Source: Hydractinia symbiolongicarpus
Taxonomy: Eukaryota; Cnidaria; Hydrozoa; Anthoathecata; Hydractiniidae
Length of the DNA stretch: 64,000 nucleotides
Reading direction: 5' to 3'
Assembly: GCF_029227915.1 (NCBI RefSeq)
Contig: NC_079888.1
Location: 20,688,001 to 20,752,000, forward strand
A model generated the notes under the pieces. The model made no database searches and was not told where the DNA came from. It worked only from the letters and a program-made list of their open reading frames with translations. Positions within the stretch are counted from its first letter, which is position 1. Every line of letters begins with the position of its first letter. Shown here in pieces: positions 1-11,690 of this stretch. Made by a program: the position numbers and the translations under genes.

Positions 1-40
1 TTCAAAAACTACATTTCATTGACTTTCTAACGGTGTCAGT

Positions 41-58
41 CCGTTTGGGTTACAACGG
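41..58. repeat. Short inverted repeat CCGTT-8 nt-AACGG in monomer left part
   Basis: CCGTT (41-45) and AACGG (54-58) are exact reverse complements separated by 8 nt. The arrangement recurs in most monomers; it is lost in those where the left arm is replaced by CTCTTTCAC, CCATTTG or similar. It lies in the roughly 50 bp that appear only in the first half of the proposed internal dimer. Five-bp arms are short, so a function is not implied. Confidence 0.6.
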
Positions 59-183
59 TTGGGTCACATATTCGTACCAACATGTATTTAGCGATATTTT
101 TCTGATATTACTAGGTTGCATGGCTTTTAACAATGGAACGATTGACTGTGGGACTTAATTGAGCTATCTTTAGACTGTGACCT

Positions 184-201
184 GATAAATGTGATAAATG
201 A
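184..201 (+). repeat. Tandem 9-bp pair GATAAATG(T/A) inside the monomer
   Basis: GATAAATGT (184-192) is followed directly by GATAAATGA (193-201). The pair is present in most monomers; common derivatives change the second copy to GATAAAGG, GATAAAAG, GAAAAATG or GATAATTG, which are useful subtype markers. It is probably an old slippage duplication. Confidence 0.7.
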
Positions 202-305
202 GACAATTGCACTCCAAAAAATAACATTCTTGTTAACTTGACGTGATTGCCGGAACTCAGCGATTACACTGGGCACTGTGGTAGCGTTTCATTTAAAAAT
301 TAAGC

Positions 306-325
306 TAAAAAAAGTCATTTTTTTA
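306..325. repeat. A-tract/T-tract dyad around GTCA in each monomer
   Basis: T plus seven A (306-313), then GTCA, then seven T plus A (318-325) form eight-bp perfect arms around a 4-nt centre. The element recurs in most monomers with A and T runs of five to eight. In the B-type monomers (GTTTAGATAAATAAGTCA then six T) the left arm is interrupted and the dyad is weakened. Long A and T tracts favour bent or hairpin-forming DNA; that is known physics of such tracts, but a role in this array is inference. Confidence 0.75.
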
Positions 326-351
326 TTGTGGGACCAATCCTAGCCATTATC

Positions 352-357
352 GCGCGC
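352..357. other. GCGCGC CpG-rich site near monomer end
   Basis: A GCGCGC palindrome (BssHII recognition sequence) lies about 18 bp before the monomer boundary in most units, embedded in A/T-rich DNA. Derivatives include TCTCGCGC, CCTGCGC and GCGCGTTG. The site should yield a regular ladder of about 373 bp, with longer rungs where it is mutated. Confidence 0.7.
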
Positions 358-3259
358 TGAAGAAATAGCGACAGTTTCAAAAACTACATTTCATTGACTT
401 TCTAACGGTGTCAGTCCGTTTGGGTTACAACGGTGGGGTAACATATTGGTGCCAACATGTATTTAGCGATATTTTTCTGATATTACTAGGTTGCATGGCT
501 TTTAACAATGAAACGATTGACTGTGGGACTTAATTGAGCTAACTTTAGACTGTGACCTGATAAATGTGATAAATAAGACAATTGGACTCCAAGAAATAAC
601 ATTCTTCTTAATTTGACGTGATTGCCGGAACTCAGCGATTACATTGGGCACTGTGGTAGCACTTCATTTAAAAATTAAGCAAAAAAAGTCATTTTTTTAC
701 TGTGGGACCTATCCTAGCCGTTAGCGCGCGTTGAAGAAAAAGCGACAGTTTCAAAAACTACATTTCATTGACTTTCTAACGGTGTCAGTCCGTTTGAGTT
801 ACAACGGTTGGGTCACATATTCGTACCAACATGTATTTAGCGATATTTTTCTAATATTACCAGGTTGCATCGTTTTTAACTATGAAACGTTGACTGTGGG
901 ACTTAATTGAACTAAATTTGGACTGTGACCTGATAAATGTGAAAAATGAGATAATTCGACTCCAAGAAATAACATTCTTCTTAATTTGACGTGATTGCCG
1001 GAACTCAGCGATTACACTGGCCGCTGGGGTAGCGCTTCATTTAAGGGTTTAGATAAATAAGTCATTTTTTACTGTGGGACCAATCCTATCCGTTTTCGCG
1101 CGCTGAAGAAATAGCGACAGTTTCAAAAACTACATTTCATTGACTTTCTAACGGTGTCAGTCTCTTTCACTTACAACGGTTTGGTCACAAATACGTACCA
1201 ACATGTATTTAGCGATATTTTTCTGATATTACTAGGTTGCGTCGCTTTTAGCTATGAAACGATTGACTGTGGGACGTAATTGAACTAACTTTGGACTGTC
1301 TCCTGATAAATGTGATAAGGGAGACAATTGGACTCCAAGAAATAACATTCTTGTTAACTTGACATGATTGCCAAAACTCAGCGATTACACTGGGCTCTGT
1401 GGTAGCGCTTCATTTAAGAATTAAGATAAAAAAAGTCATTTTTTTATTGTGGGACCAATCCTAGCCGTTATCGCGCGCTAAAGAAATAGCGACAGTTTCA
1501 AGAAATACATTTCATTGACTTTCTAACGGTGTCAGTCCGTTTGAGTTACAACGGTTGGGTCACATATTCGTACCAACATGTATTTAGCGATATTTTTCTG
1601 ATATTACCAGGTTGCATCGCTTTTAACTATGAAACGATTGACTGTGGGACTTAATTGAGCTAACTTTGGACTGTCACATGAAAAATGTGATAAATGAGAC
1701 AATTGGACTCCAAGAAAAAACATTCTTCTAAATTTGACATGATTGCCGGAACTCAGCGATTACACTGGGCTTTGTGGTAGCGCTTCATTTAAGAATTAAG
1801 ATAAAAAAGTCATTTTTTTAATGTGGGACCAATCCTACCCGTTATCGCGCGTTGAAGAAATAGCGACAGTTTCAAAAACTACATTTCATTGACTTTCTAA
1901 CGGTGTCAGTCCGTTTGGGTTACAACGGTTGGGTAACATATTCGTACCAACATGTATTTAGCGATATTTTTCTGATATTACTAGGTTGCATGGCTTTTAA
2001 CAATGAAACGATTGACTGTGGGACTTAATTGAGCTAACTTTGGACTGTCACCTGATAAATGTGATAAATGAGACAATTGGACTCCAAGAAAAAACATTCT
2101 TCTTAATTTGAAATGATTGCCGGAACTCAGCGATTACACTGGGCTCTGTGGTAGCGCTTCATTTAAGAATTAAGATAAAAAAGTCATTTTTTTATTGTGG
2201 GACCAATCCTACCCGTTATCGCGCGCTGAAGAAATAGCGACAGTTTCAAAAACTACATTTCATTGACTTTCTAACGGTGTCAGTCCGTTTGAGTTACAAC
2301 GGTTGGGTCACACATTCGTACCAACATGTAGTTAGCGATATTTTTCTGATATTACCAGGTTGCATCGCTTTTAACTATGAAACGATTAACTGTGGGACTT
2401 AATTGAGCTAACTTTGGACTGTCACCTGATAAATGTGATAAATGAGACAATTGGACTCCAAGAAAAAACATTCTTCTTAATTTGAAATGATTGCCGGAAC
2501 TCAGCGATTACACTGGGCTCTGTGGTAGCGCTTCATTTAAGAATTAAGATAAAAAAGTCATTTTTTTAATGTGGGACCAATCCTACCCGTTATCGCGCGC
2601 TGAAGAAATAGCGACAGTTTCAAAAACTACATTTCATTGACTTTCTAACTGTGTCAGTCCGTTTGGGTTACAACGGTTGGGTCACATATTCGTACCAACA
2701 TGTATTTAGCGATATTTTTCTGATATTACTAGGTTGCATGGCTTTTAACAATGGAACGATTGACTGTGGGACTTAATTGAGCTATCTTTAGACTGTGACC
2801 TGATAAATGTGATAAATGAGACAATTGCACTCCAAAAAATAACATTCTTGTTAACTTGACGTGATTGCCGGAACTCAGCGATTACACTGGGCACTGTGGT
2901 AGCGTTTCATTTAAAAATTAAGCTAAAAAAAGTCATTTTTTTATTGTGGGACCAATCCTAGCCGTTATCGCGCGCTGAAGAAATAGCGACAGTTTTAAAA
3001 ACTACATTTCATTGACTTTCTAACGGTGTCAGTCCGTTTGGGTTACAACGGTGGGGTAACATATTGGTGCCAACATGTATTTAGCGATATTTTTCTGATA
3101 TTACTAGGTTGCATGGCTTTTAACAATGAAACGATTGACTGTGGGACTTAATTGAGCTAACTTTAGACTGTGACCTGATAAATGTGATAAATAAGACAAT
3201 TGGACTCCAAGAAATAACATTCTTCTTAATTTGACGTGATTGCCGGAACTCAGCGATTA

Positions 3260-4250
3260 CACTGGGCTCTGTGGTAGCGCTTCATTTAAGAATTAAGATA
3301 AAAAAGTCATTTTTTTATTGCGGGACCAATCCTAGCAATTATCTCGCGCTGAAGAAATAGCGGCAGTTTCAAAAACTACATTTCATTGACTTTCTAACGG
3401 TGTCAGTCCGTTTGGGTTACAACGGTGGGGTAACATATTTGTACCAACATGTATTTAGCGATATTTTTCTGATATTACTAGGTTGCGTCGCTTTTAGCTA
3501 TGAAACGATTGACTGTGGGACTTAATTGAGCTAACTTTGGACTGTCACCTGATAAATGTGATAAATGAGACAATTGGACTCCAAGAAAGAACATTCTTCT
3601 TAATTTGACATGATTGCCGAAACTCAGCGATTACACTGGGCTCTGTGGTAGCGCTTCATTTAAGAATTAAGTTAAAAAAAGTCGTTTTTTTATTGTGGGA
3701 CCAATCCTAGACGTTATCGCGCGCTGAGGAAATAGCGACAGTTTCAAAAACTACATTTCATTGACTTTCTAACGGTGTCAGTCTCTTTCACTTACAACGG
3801 TTTGGTCACAAATACGTACCAACATGTATTTAGCGATATTTTTCTGATATTACTAGGTTGCGTCGCTTTTAGCTATGAAACGATTGACTGTGGGACTTAA
3901 TTGAGCTAACTTTGGACTGTCACCTGATAAATGTGATAAATGAGACAATTGGACTCCAAGAAAGAACATTCTTCATAATTTGACGTGATTGCCGGAACTC
4001 AGCGATTACACTGGCCGCTGGGGTAGCGCTTCATTTAAGGGTTTAGATAAATAAGTCATTTTTTACTATGGGACCAATCCTATCCGTTTTCGCGCGCTGA
4101 AGAAATAGCGACAGTTTCAAAAACTACATTTCATTGACTTTCTAACGGTGTCAGTCTCTTTCACTTACAACGGTTTGGTCACAAATACGTACCAACATGT
4201 ATTTAGCGATATTTTTCTGATATTACTAGGTTGCGTCGCTTTTAGCTATG
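3260..4250 (+). repeat. Satellite monomers M10-M12, mosaic stretch
   Basis: Monomer starts are at 3368, 3743 and 4116. M11 and M12 have the CTCTTTCACTTAC left end with CACAAATACGTACC, while M10 has CCGTTTGGG with GGTGGGGTAAC. M11 ends with the B-type right module (GGGTTTAGATAAATAAG), M10 and M12 with the A-type. Nothing but satellite is seen. Confidence 0.9.
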
Positions 4251-6166
4251 AAACGATTGACTGTGGGACTTAATTGAGCTAACTTTGGACTGTCACCTGA
4301 TAAATGTGATAAATGAGACAATTGGACTCCAAGAAAGAACATTCTTCTTAATTTGACATGATTGCCGAAACTCAGCGATTACACTGGGCTCTGTGGTAGC
4401 GCTTCATTTAAGAATTAAGTTAAAAAAGTCGTTTTTTTATTGTGGGACCAATCCTAGACGTTATCGCGCGCTGAGGAAATAGCGACAGTTTCAAAAACTA
4501 CATTTCATTGTCTTTCTAACGGTGTCAGTCCGTTTGAGTTTCAACGGTTGTGTCACATATTCGTACCAACATGTATTGAGCGATATTTTTTTTATATTAC
4601 TAGGTTGCATCGCTTTTAACAATGAAACAATTGACTGTGGGACTTAATTGAACTAACTTTGGACTGTGACCTGATAAATGTGAAAAATGAGATAATTGGA
4701 CTCCAAGAAATAACATTCTTCATAATTTGACGTGATTGCCGGAACTCAGCGATTACACTGGCCGCTGGGGTAGCGCTTCATTTAAGGGTTTAGATAAATA
4801 AGTCATTTTTTACTGTGGGACCAATCCTATCCGTTTTCGCGCGCTGAAGAAATAGCTACAGTTTCAAAAACTACATTTCATTGACTTTCTAACGGTGTCA
4901 GTCTCTTTCACTTACAACGGTTTGGTCACAAATACGTACCAACATGTATTTAGCGATATTTTTCTGATATTACTAGGTTGCGTCGCTTTTAGCTATGAAA
5001 CGATTGACTGTGGGACTTAATTGAACTAACTTTGGACTGTGACCTGATAAATGTGATAAGGGAGACAATTGGACTCCAAGAAATAACATTCTTCATAATT
5101 TGACGTGATTGCCGGAACTCAGCGATTACACTGGCCGCTGGGGTAGCGCTTCCTTTAAGGGTTTAGATAAATAAGTCATTTTTTACTGTGGGACCAATCA
5201 TATCCGTTTTCGCGCGCTGAAGAAATAGCGACAGTTTCAAAAACTACATTTCATTGACTTTCTAACGGTGTCAGTCCGTTTGGGTTACAACGGTGGGGTA
5301 ACATATTTGTACCAACATGTATTTAGCGATATTTTTCTGATATTACCAGGTTGCATCGCTTTTAACTATGAAACGATTGACTGTGGGACTTAATTGAGCT
5401 AACTTTGGACTGTCACCTGATAAATGTGATAAATGAGACAATTGGACTCCAAGAAAGAACATTCTTCTTAATTTGACATGATTGCCGAAACTCAGCGATT
5501 ACACTGGGCTCTGTGGTAGCGTTTCATTTAAGAATTAAGTTAAAAAAAGTCGTTTTTTTATTGTGGGACCAATCCTAGACGTTATCGCGCGCTGAGGAAA
5601 TAGCGACAGTTTCAAAAACTACATTTCATTGTCTTTCTAACGGTGTCAGTCCGTTTGAGTTTCAACGGTTGTGTCACATATTCGTACCAACATGTATTTA
5701 GCGATATTTTTTTTATATTACTAGGTTGCATCGCTTTTAACAATGAAACAATTGACTGTGGGACTTAATTGAACTAACTTTGGACTGTGACCTGATAAAT
5801 GTGAAAAATGAGATAATTGGACTCCAAGAAATAACATTCTTCATAATTTGACGTGATTCCCAGAACTCAGCGATTACACTGGCCGCTGGAGTAGCGCTTC
5901 ATTTAAGGGTTTAGATAAATAAGTCATTTTTTACTGTGGGACCAATCCTATCCACTTTCGCGCGCTGAAGAAATAGCTACAGTTTCAAAAACTACATTTC
6001 ATTGACTTTCTAACGGTGTCAGTCTCTTTCACTTACAACGGTTTGGTCACAAATACGTACCAACATGTATTTAGCGATATTTTTCTGATATTACTAGGTT
6101 GCGTCGCTTTTAGCTATGAAACGATTGACTGTGGGACTTAATTGAACTAATTTTGGACTGTGACCT
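4250..6166 (+). repeat. Three-monomer tandem duplication, period ~1121 bp
   Basis: About 4250-5045 matches about 5371-6166. Both copies include a monomer with CATTGTCTTTC (4490 and 5611), GAGTTTCAACGG and a T-run TTTTTTTATATTACT in the middle, followed by a CTCTTTCACTTAC monomer (4863 and 5984). Breakpoints fall inside monomers: M12 and M15 share right halves but not left halves. The copies differ at a few bases, for example GATTGCCGG versus GATTCCCAG in the middle monomer. Confidence 0.75.
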
Positions 6167-6275
6167 GATAAATGTGATAAATGAGACAATTGGACTCCAA
6201 GAAATAACATTCTTGTTAATTTGACGTGATTGCCGGAACTCAGCGATTACATTGGGCACTGTGGTAGCACTTCAT

Positions 6276-6378
6276 TTAAAAATTAAGCAAAAAAAGTCAT
6301 TTTTTTACTGTGGGACCTATCCTAGCTTAAAAATTAAGCTAAAAAAAGTCATTTTTTTACTGTCGGACCTATCCTAGC
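6276..6378 (+). repeat. 52-bp sub-monomer tandem duplication (copy 1)
   Basis: The segment from TTAAAAATTAAGC to CCTATCCTAGC, which contains the A/T dyad, occurs twice in a row (6276-6326 and 6327-6378) inside one monomer, making it 426 bp long. The second unit differs by AAGCTAAAA and by CTGTCGG for CTGTGGG. The A-tract and repeated TTAAAAATTAAGC offer an obvious slippage or microhomology route. Confidence 0.9.
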
Positions 6379-7821
6379 CGTTAGCGCGCGTTGTAGAAAA
6401 AGCGACAGTTTCAAAAACTGCATTTCATTGACTTTCTAACGGTGTAAGTCCGTTTGAGTTACAACGGTTGGGTCACATATTCGTACCAACATGTATTTAG
6501 CGATATTTTTCTGATATTACTAGGTTGCATCGCTTTTAACTATGAAACGAATGACTGTGGGACTTATTTGAGCTAACTTTGGACTGTCACCTGATAAATG
6601 TGATAAAGGAGACAATTGGACTCCAAGAAAAAACATTCTTCTTAATTTGACATGATTGCCGAAACTCAGCGATTACACTCGGCTCTGTGGTAGCGCTTCA
6701 TTTAGAAATTATGATAAAAAAGTCATTTTTTTATTGTGGGACCAATCCTAGCCATTATCGCGCCCTGAGGAAATAGCGACAGTTTCAAAAACTACCTTTC
6801 ATTGACTTTCTAACGGTGTCAGTCCGTTTGAGTTACAACGGTTGTGTCACATATTCGTACCAACATGTATTTAGCGATATTTTCTGGATATTACTAGGTT
6901 GCATCGCTTTTAACAATGAAACGTTGACTGTGGGACTTAATTGAACTAACTTTGGACTGTGACCTGATAAATGTGATAAATGAGACAATTGGACTCCAAG
7001 AAATAACATTCTTCTTAATTTGACGTGGTTGCCGGAACTCAGCGATTACACTGGGCTCTGTGGTAGCGCTTCATTTAAGAATTAAGATAAAAAGTCATTT
7101 TTTTATTGTGGGACCATTTCTAGCCAATATCTCGCGCTGAAGAAATAGCGACAGTTTCAAAAACTACATTTCATTGACTTTCTAACAGTGTCAGTCCGTT
7201 TGAGTAACAACGGTTGGGTCACATATTAGTACCAACATGTATTTAGCGATATTTTTTTGATATTACTAGGTTGCATCGCTTTTAACAATGAAACGTTGAC
7301 TGTGGGACTTAATTGAACTAACTTTGGACTGTGACCTGATAAATGTGATAAATGAGACAATTGGACTCCAAGAAATAACATTCTTGTTAATTTGACGTGA
7401 TTGCCGGAACTCAGCGATTACACTGGGCACTGTGGTAGCAGTTCATTTAAAAATTAAGCAAAAAAAAGTCATTTTTTTACTGTGGGACCTATCCTAGCCG
7501 TTAGCGCGCGTTGAAGAAAAAGCGACAGTTTCAAAAACTACATTTCATTGACTTTCTAACGGTGCCAGTCCGTTTGAGTTACAACGGTTGGGTCACATAT
7601 TCGTACCAACATTTATTTAGCGATATTTTTTCTGATATTACCAGGTTGCATCGTTTTTAACTATGAAACGTTGACTGTGGGACTTAATTGAACTAACTTT
7701 GGACTGTGACCGGATAAATGTGATAAATGAGACAATTGGACACCAAGAAATAACATTCTTGTTAATTTGACGTGATTGCCGGAACTCAGCGATTACATTG
7801 GGCACTGTGGTAGCACTTCAT

Positions 7822-7924
7822 TTAAAAATTAAGCAAAAAAAGTCATTTTTTTACTGTGGGACCTATCCTAGCTTAAAAATTAAGCTAAAAAAAGTCATTT
7901 TTTTACTGTCGGACCTATCCTAGC
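7822..7924 (+). repeat. 52-bp sub-monomer tandem duplication (copy 2)
   Basis: Same structure as at 6276, displaced by exactly 1546 bp and carrying the same CTGTCGG mark in its second unit. It was therefore copied with the four-monomer block rather than arising again. Confidence 0.9.
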
Positions 7925-9294
7925 CGTTAGCGCGCGTTGTAGAAAAAGCGACAGTTTCAAAAACTGCATTTCATTGACTTTCTAACGGTGTCAGTCCGTT
8001 TGAGTTACAACGGTTGAGTCACATATTCGTACCAACATGTATTTAGCGATATTTTTCTGATATTACTAGGTTGCATCGCTTTTAACTATGAAACGAATGA
8101 CTGTGGGACTTATTTGAGCTAACTTTGGACTGTCACCTGATAAATGTGATAAAGGAGACAATTGGACTTCAAGAAAAAACATTCTTCTTAATTTGACATG
8201 ATTGCCGAAACTCAGCGATTACACTCGGCTCTGTGGTAGCGCTTCATTTAGAAATTATGATAAAAAAGTCATTTTTTTATTGTGGGACCAATCCTAGCCA
8301 TTATCGCGCGCTGAGGAAATAGCGACAGTTTCAAAAACTACCTTTCATTGACTTTCTAACGGTGTCAGTCCGTTTGAGTTACAACGGTTGTGTCACATAT
8401 TCGTACCAACATGTATTTAGCGATATTTTCTGGATATTACTAGGTTGCATCGCTTTTAACAATGAAACGTTGACTGTGGGACTTAATTGAACTAACTTTG
8501 GACTGTGACCTGATAAATGTGATAAATGAGACAATTGGACTCCAAGAAATAACATTCTTCTTAATTTGACGTGATTGCCGGAACTCAGCGATTACACTGG
8601 GCTCTGTGGTAGCGCTTCATTTAAGAATTAAGATAAAAAGTCATTTTTTTATTGTGGGACCATTTCTAGCCAATATCTCGCGCTGAAGAAATAGCGACAG
8701 TTTCAAAAACTACATTTCATTGACTTTCTAACAGTGTCAGTCCGTTTGAGTAACAACGGTTGGGTCACATATTAGTACCAACATGTATTTAGCGATATTT
8801 TTTTGATATTACTAGGTTGCATCGCTTTTAACAATGAAACGTTGACTGTGGGACTTAATTGAACTAACTTTGGACTGTGACCTGATAAATGTGATAAATG
8901 AGACAATTGGACTCCAAGAAATAACATTCTTGTTAATTTGACGTGATTGCCGGAACTCAGCGATTACACTGGGCACTGTGGTAGCAGTTCATTTAAAAAT
9001 TAAGCAAAAAAAAGTCATTTTTTTACTGTGGGACCTATCCTAGCCGTTAGCGCGCGTTGAAGAAAAAGCGACAGTTTCAAAAACTACATTTCATTGACTT
9101 TCTAACGGTGCCAGTCCGTTTGAGTTACAACGGTTGGGTCACATATTCGTACCAACATTTATTTAGCGATATTTTTTCTGATATTACCAGGTTGCATCGT
9201 TTTTAACTATGAAACGTTGACTGTGGGACTTAATTGAAATAACTTTGGACTGTGACCGGATAAATGTGATAAATGAGACAATTGGACACCAAGA

Positions 9295-10568
9295 AATAAC
9301 ATTCTTCTTAATTTGACATGATTGACGAAACTCAGCGATTACACTGGGCTCTGTGGTAGCGCTTCATTTAAGAATTAAGTTAAAAAAAGTCGTTTTTTTA
9401 TTGTGGGACCAATCCTAGACGTTATCGCGCGCTGAGGAAATAGCGACAGTTTCAAAAACTACATTTCATTGTCTTTCTAACGGTGTCAGTCCGTTTGAGT
9501 TTCAACGGTTGTGTCACATATTCGTACCAACATGTATTTAGCGATTTTCTTTTTATATTACTAGGTTGCATCGCTTTTAACAATGAAACAATTGACTGTG
9601 GGACTTAATTGAACTAACTTTGGACTGTGACCTGATAAATGTGAAAAATGAGATAATTGGACTCCAAGAAATAACATTCTTCATAATTTGACGTGATTGC
9701 CGGAACTCAGCGATTACACTGGCCGCTGGGGTAGCGCTTCATTTAAGGGTTTAGATAAATAAGTCATTTTTTACTGTGGGACCAATCCTATCCGTTTTCG
9801 CGCGCTGAAGAAATAGCTACAGTTTCAAAAACTACATTTCATTGACTTTCTAACGGTGTCAGTCTCTTTCACTTACAACGGTTTGGTCACAAATACGTAC
9901 CAACATGTATTTAGCGATATTTTTCTGATATTACTAGGTTGCGTCACTTTTAGCTATGAAACGATTGACTGTGGGACTTAATTGAACTAACTTTGGACTG
10001 TGACCTGATAAATGTGATAAATGAGACAATTGGACTCCAAGAAATACCATTCTTGTTAATTTGACGTGATTGCCGGAACTCAGCGATTACATTGGGCACT
10101 GTGGTAGCACTTCATTTAAAAATTAAGCAAAAAAAGTCATTTCTTTACTGTGGGACCTATCCTAGCCGTTAGCGCGCGTTGAAGAAAAAGCGACAGTTTC
10201 AAAAACTACATTTCATTGACTTTCTAACGGTGTCAGTCCGTTTGAGTTACAACGGTTGGGTCACATATTCGTACCAACATGTATTTAGCGATATTTTTCT
10301 GATATTACCAGGTTGCATCGTTTTTTACTATGAAACGTGACTGTGGGACTTAATTGAACTAACTTTGGACTGTGACCTGATAAATGTGAAAAATGAGATA
10401 ATTCGACTCCAAGAAATAACGTTCTTCTTAATTTGACGTGATTGCCGGAACTCAGCGATTACACTGGCCGCTGGGGTAGCGCTTCATTTAAGGGTTTAGA
10501 TAAATAAGTCATTTTTTACTGTGGGACCAATCCTATCCGTTTTCGCGCGCTGAAGAAATAGCGACAGT
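9295..10568 (+). repeat. Satellite monomers M26-M28 (source or copy of 17.6-18.7 kb)
   Basis: Starts at 9451, 9824 and 10198. M26 carries GCGATTTTCTTTTTATATT, a deletion-bearing middle also seen at 17821 and 18937. M27 has GTTGCGTCACTTTTAGC and ATACCATTC. M28 has CGTTTTTTACTATGAAACGTGACTG, a 371-bp monomer. All three recur at an offset of 8277 bp. Nothing but satellite is present. Confidence 0.85.
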
Positions 10569-11690
10569 TTCAAAAACTACATTTCATTGACTTTCTAACG
10601 GTGTCAGTCTCTTTCACTTACAACGGTTTGGTCACAAATACGTACCAACATGTATTTAGCGATATTTTTCTGATATTACTAGGTTGCGTCGCTTTTAGCT
10701 ATGAAACGATTGACTGTGGGACTTAATTGAGCTAACTTTGGACTGTCACCTGATAAATGTGATAAATGAGACAATTGGACTCCAAGAAAGAACATTCTTC
10801 TTAATTTGACATGATTGCCGAAACTCAGCGATTACACTGGGCTCTGTGGTAGCGCTTCATTTAAGAATTAAGTTAAAAAAAGTCGTTTTTTTATTGTGGG
10901 ACCAATCCTAGACGTTATCGCGCGCTGAGGAAATAGCGACAGTTTCAAAAACTACATTTCATTGTCTTTCTAACGGTGTCAGTCCGTTTGAGTTTCAACG
11001 GTTGTGTCACATATTCGTACCAACATGTATTTAGCGATATTTTTTTTATATTACTAGGTTGCATCGCTTTTAACAATGAAACAATTGACTGTGGGACTTA
11101 ATTGAACTAACTTTGGACTGTGACCTGATAAATGTGAAAAATGAGATAATTGGACTCCAAGAAATAACATTCTTCATAATTTGACGTGATTGCCGGAACT
11201 CAGCGATTACACTGGCCGCTGGGGTAGCGCTTCATTTAAGGGTTTAGATAAATAAGTCATTTTTTACTGTGGGACCAATCCTATCCGTTTTCGCGCGCTG
11301 AAGAAATAGCTACAGTTTCAAAAACTACATTTCATTGACTTTCTAACGGTGTCAGTCTCTTTAACTTACAACGGTTTGGTCACAAATACGTACCAACATG
11401 TATTTAGCGATATTTTTCTGATATTACTAGGTTGCGTCGCTTTTAGCTATGAAACGATTGACTGTGGGACTTAATTGAACTAACTTTGGACTGTGACCTG
11501 ATAAATGTGATAAGGGAGACAATTGGACTCCAAGAAATAACATTCTTCATAATTTGACGTGATTGCCGGAACTCAGCGATTACACTGGCCGCTGGGGTAG
11601 CGCTTCATTTAAGGGTTTAGATAAATAAGTCATTTTTTACTGTGGGACCAATCCTATCCGTTTTCGCGCGCTGAAGAAATAGCGACAGTT
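10569..11690 (+). repeat. Three-monomer block matching 4116-5236 (offset ~6454 bp)
   Basis: Monomers at 10569, 10944 and 11317 pair with those at 4116, 4490 and 4863. Shared features are CTCTTTCACTTAC, CATTGTCTTTC with the long T-run middle, and AAATAGCTACAG at the third boundary. One difference is CTCTTTAACTTAC in the third monomer here. Confidence 0.7.

Larger units (their letters stand above)
1..375 (+). repeat. Reference monomer (M1), full-length satellite unit
   Basis: Used here as the coordinate system for the unit. It is 375 bp, 37.6% GC by hand count, with 14 CpG. In order it holds: a left part (1-60) with a short inverted repeat; a well-conserved middle (61-130) including TTCGTACCAACATG and TTTAGCGATA; a GTGGGACTTAATTGA block (149-163); a tandem GATAAATG pair (184-201); CTCAGCGATTACACTGG (256-272); an A/T dyad (306-325); a second GTGGGACCAATCC block (328-340); and the CpG-rich GCGCGC (352-357). 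The start is arbitrary because the array is continuous. M1 is nearly identical to the monomer at 2619, sharing the unusual ATGGAACG and GAGCTATC variants. Confidence 0.95.
1..3260 (+). repeat. Seven-monomer repeat interval (2618 bp), M1-M2 copied at M8-M9
   Basis: The first two monomers (1-about 660) reappear almost unchanged at 2619-about 3260; both pairs share ATGGAACG and GAGCTATC in the first monomer and CGGTGGGGTAAC with TTGGTGCC in the second. Divergence begins near the second monomer's right end: 650-670 has ATTGGGCACTGTGGTAGCAC, whereas 3258 onward has ACACTGGGCTCTGTGG. M3-M7 between them (750-2618) are ordinary mosaics; M4-M5 (1122-1870) carry GGGACGTAATTG and CACATGAAAAATG, which return at 19.2-19.8 kb. 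Confidence 0.75.
6193..9290 (+). repeat. Four-monomer tandem duplication, period 1546 bp
   Basis: About 6193-7740 is repeated at about 7739-9290. Monomer starts pair exactly: 6410/7956, 6784/8330, 7156/8702, 7530/9076. Shared rare markers are the 52-bp internal duplication, AAACTGCATTTC, GAATGACTGTGGGACTTATTTGAG, GATATTTTCTGG and CAACATTTATTTAG. The period is four monomers plus 52 bp. The last pair separates where 7530 continues into the 52-bp duplication but 9076 continues into ACATGATTGACGAAAC. Confidence 0.85.

Noticed and set aside
71-87. CENP-B box in ATTCGTACCAACATGTA
   Set aside because: It shares TTCG and the central A with the known core (TTCG-4-A-2-CGGG) but has ATGT where CGGG is required, so it does not meet the motif.
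352-357. CpG island or promoter at GCGCGC
   Set aside because: Only three overlapping CpG in an A/T-rich context; no TATA or initiator arrangement and no gene downstream.
1-375. Known satellite families (human alpha, Drosophila 1.688/359-bp, Tribolium TCAST of similar length)
   Set aside because: Only the unit length is comparable for the insect satellites; I do not recognise any sequence match from memory. A Repbase/Dfam search would decide.
1-375. tRNA, 5S rRNA or SINE-derived unit with Pol III A and B boxes
   Set aside because: No adjacent pair resembling the A box and B box (GGTTCGANNCC) is visible, and no cloverleaf or 5S-like segment.
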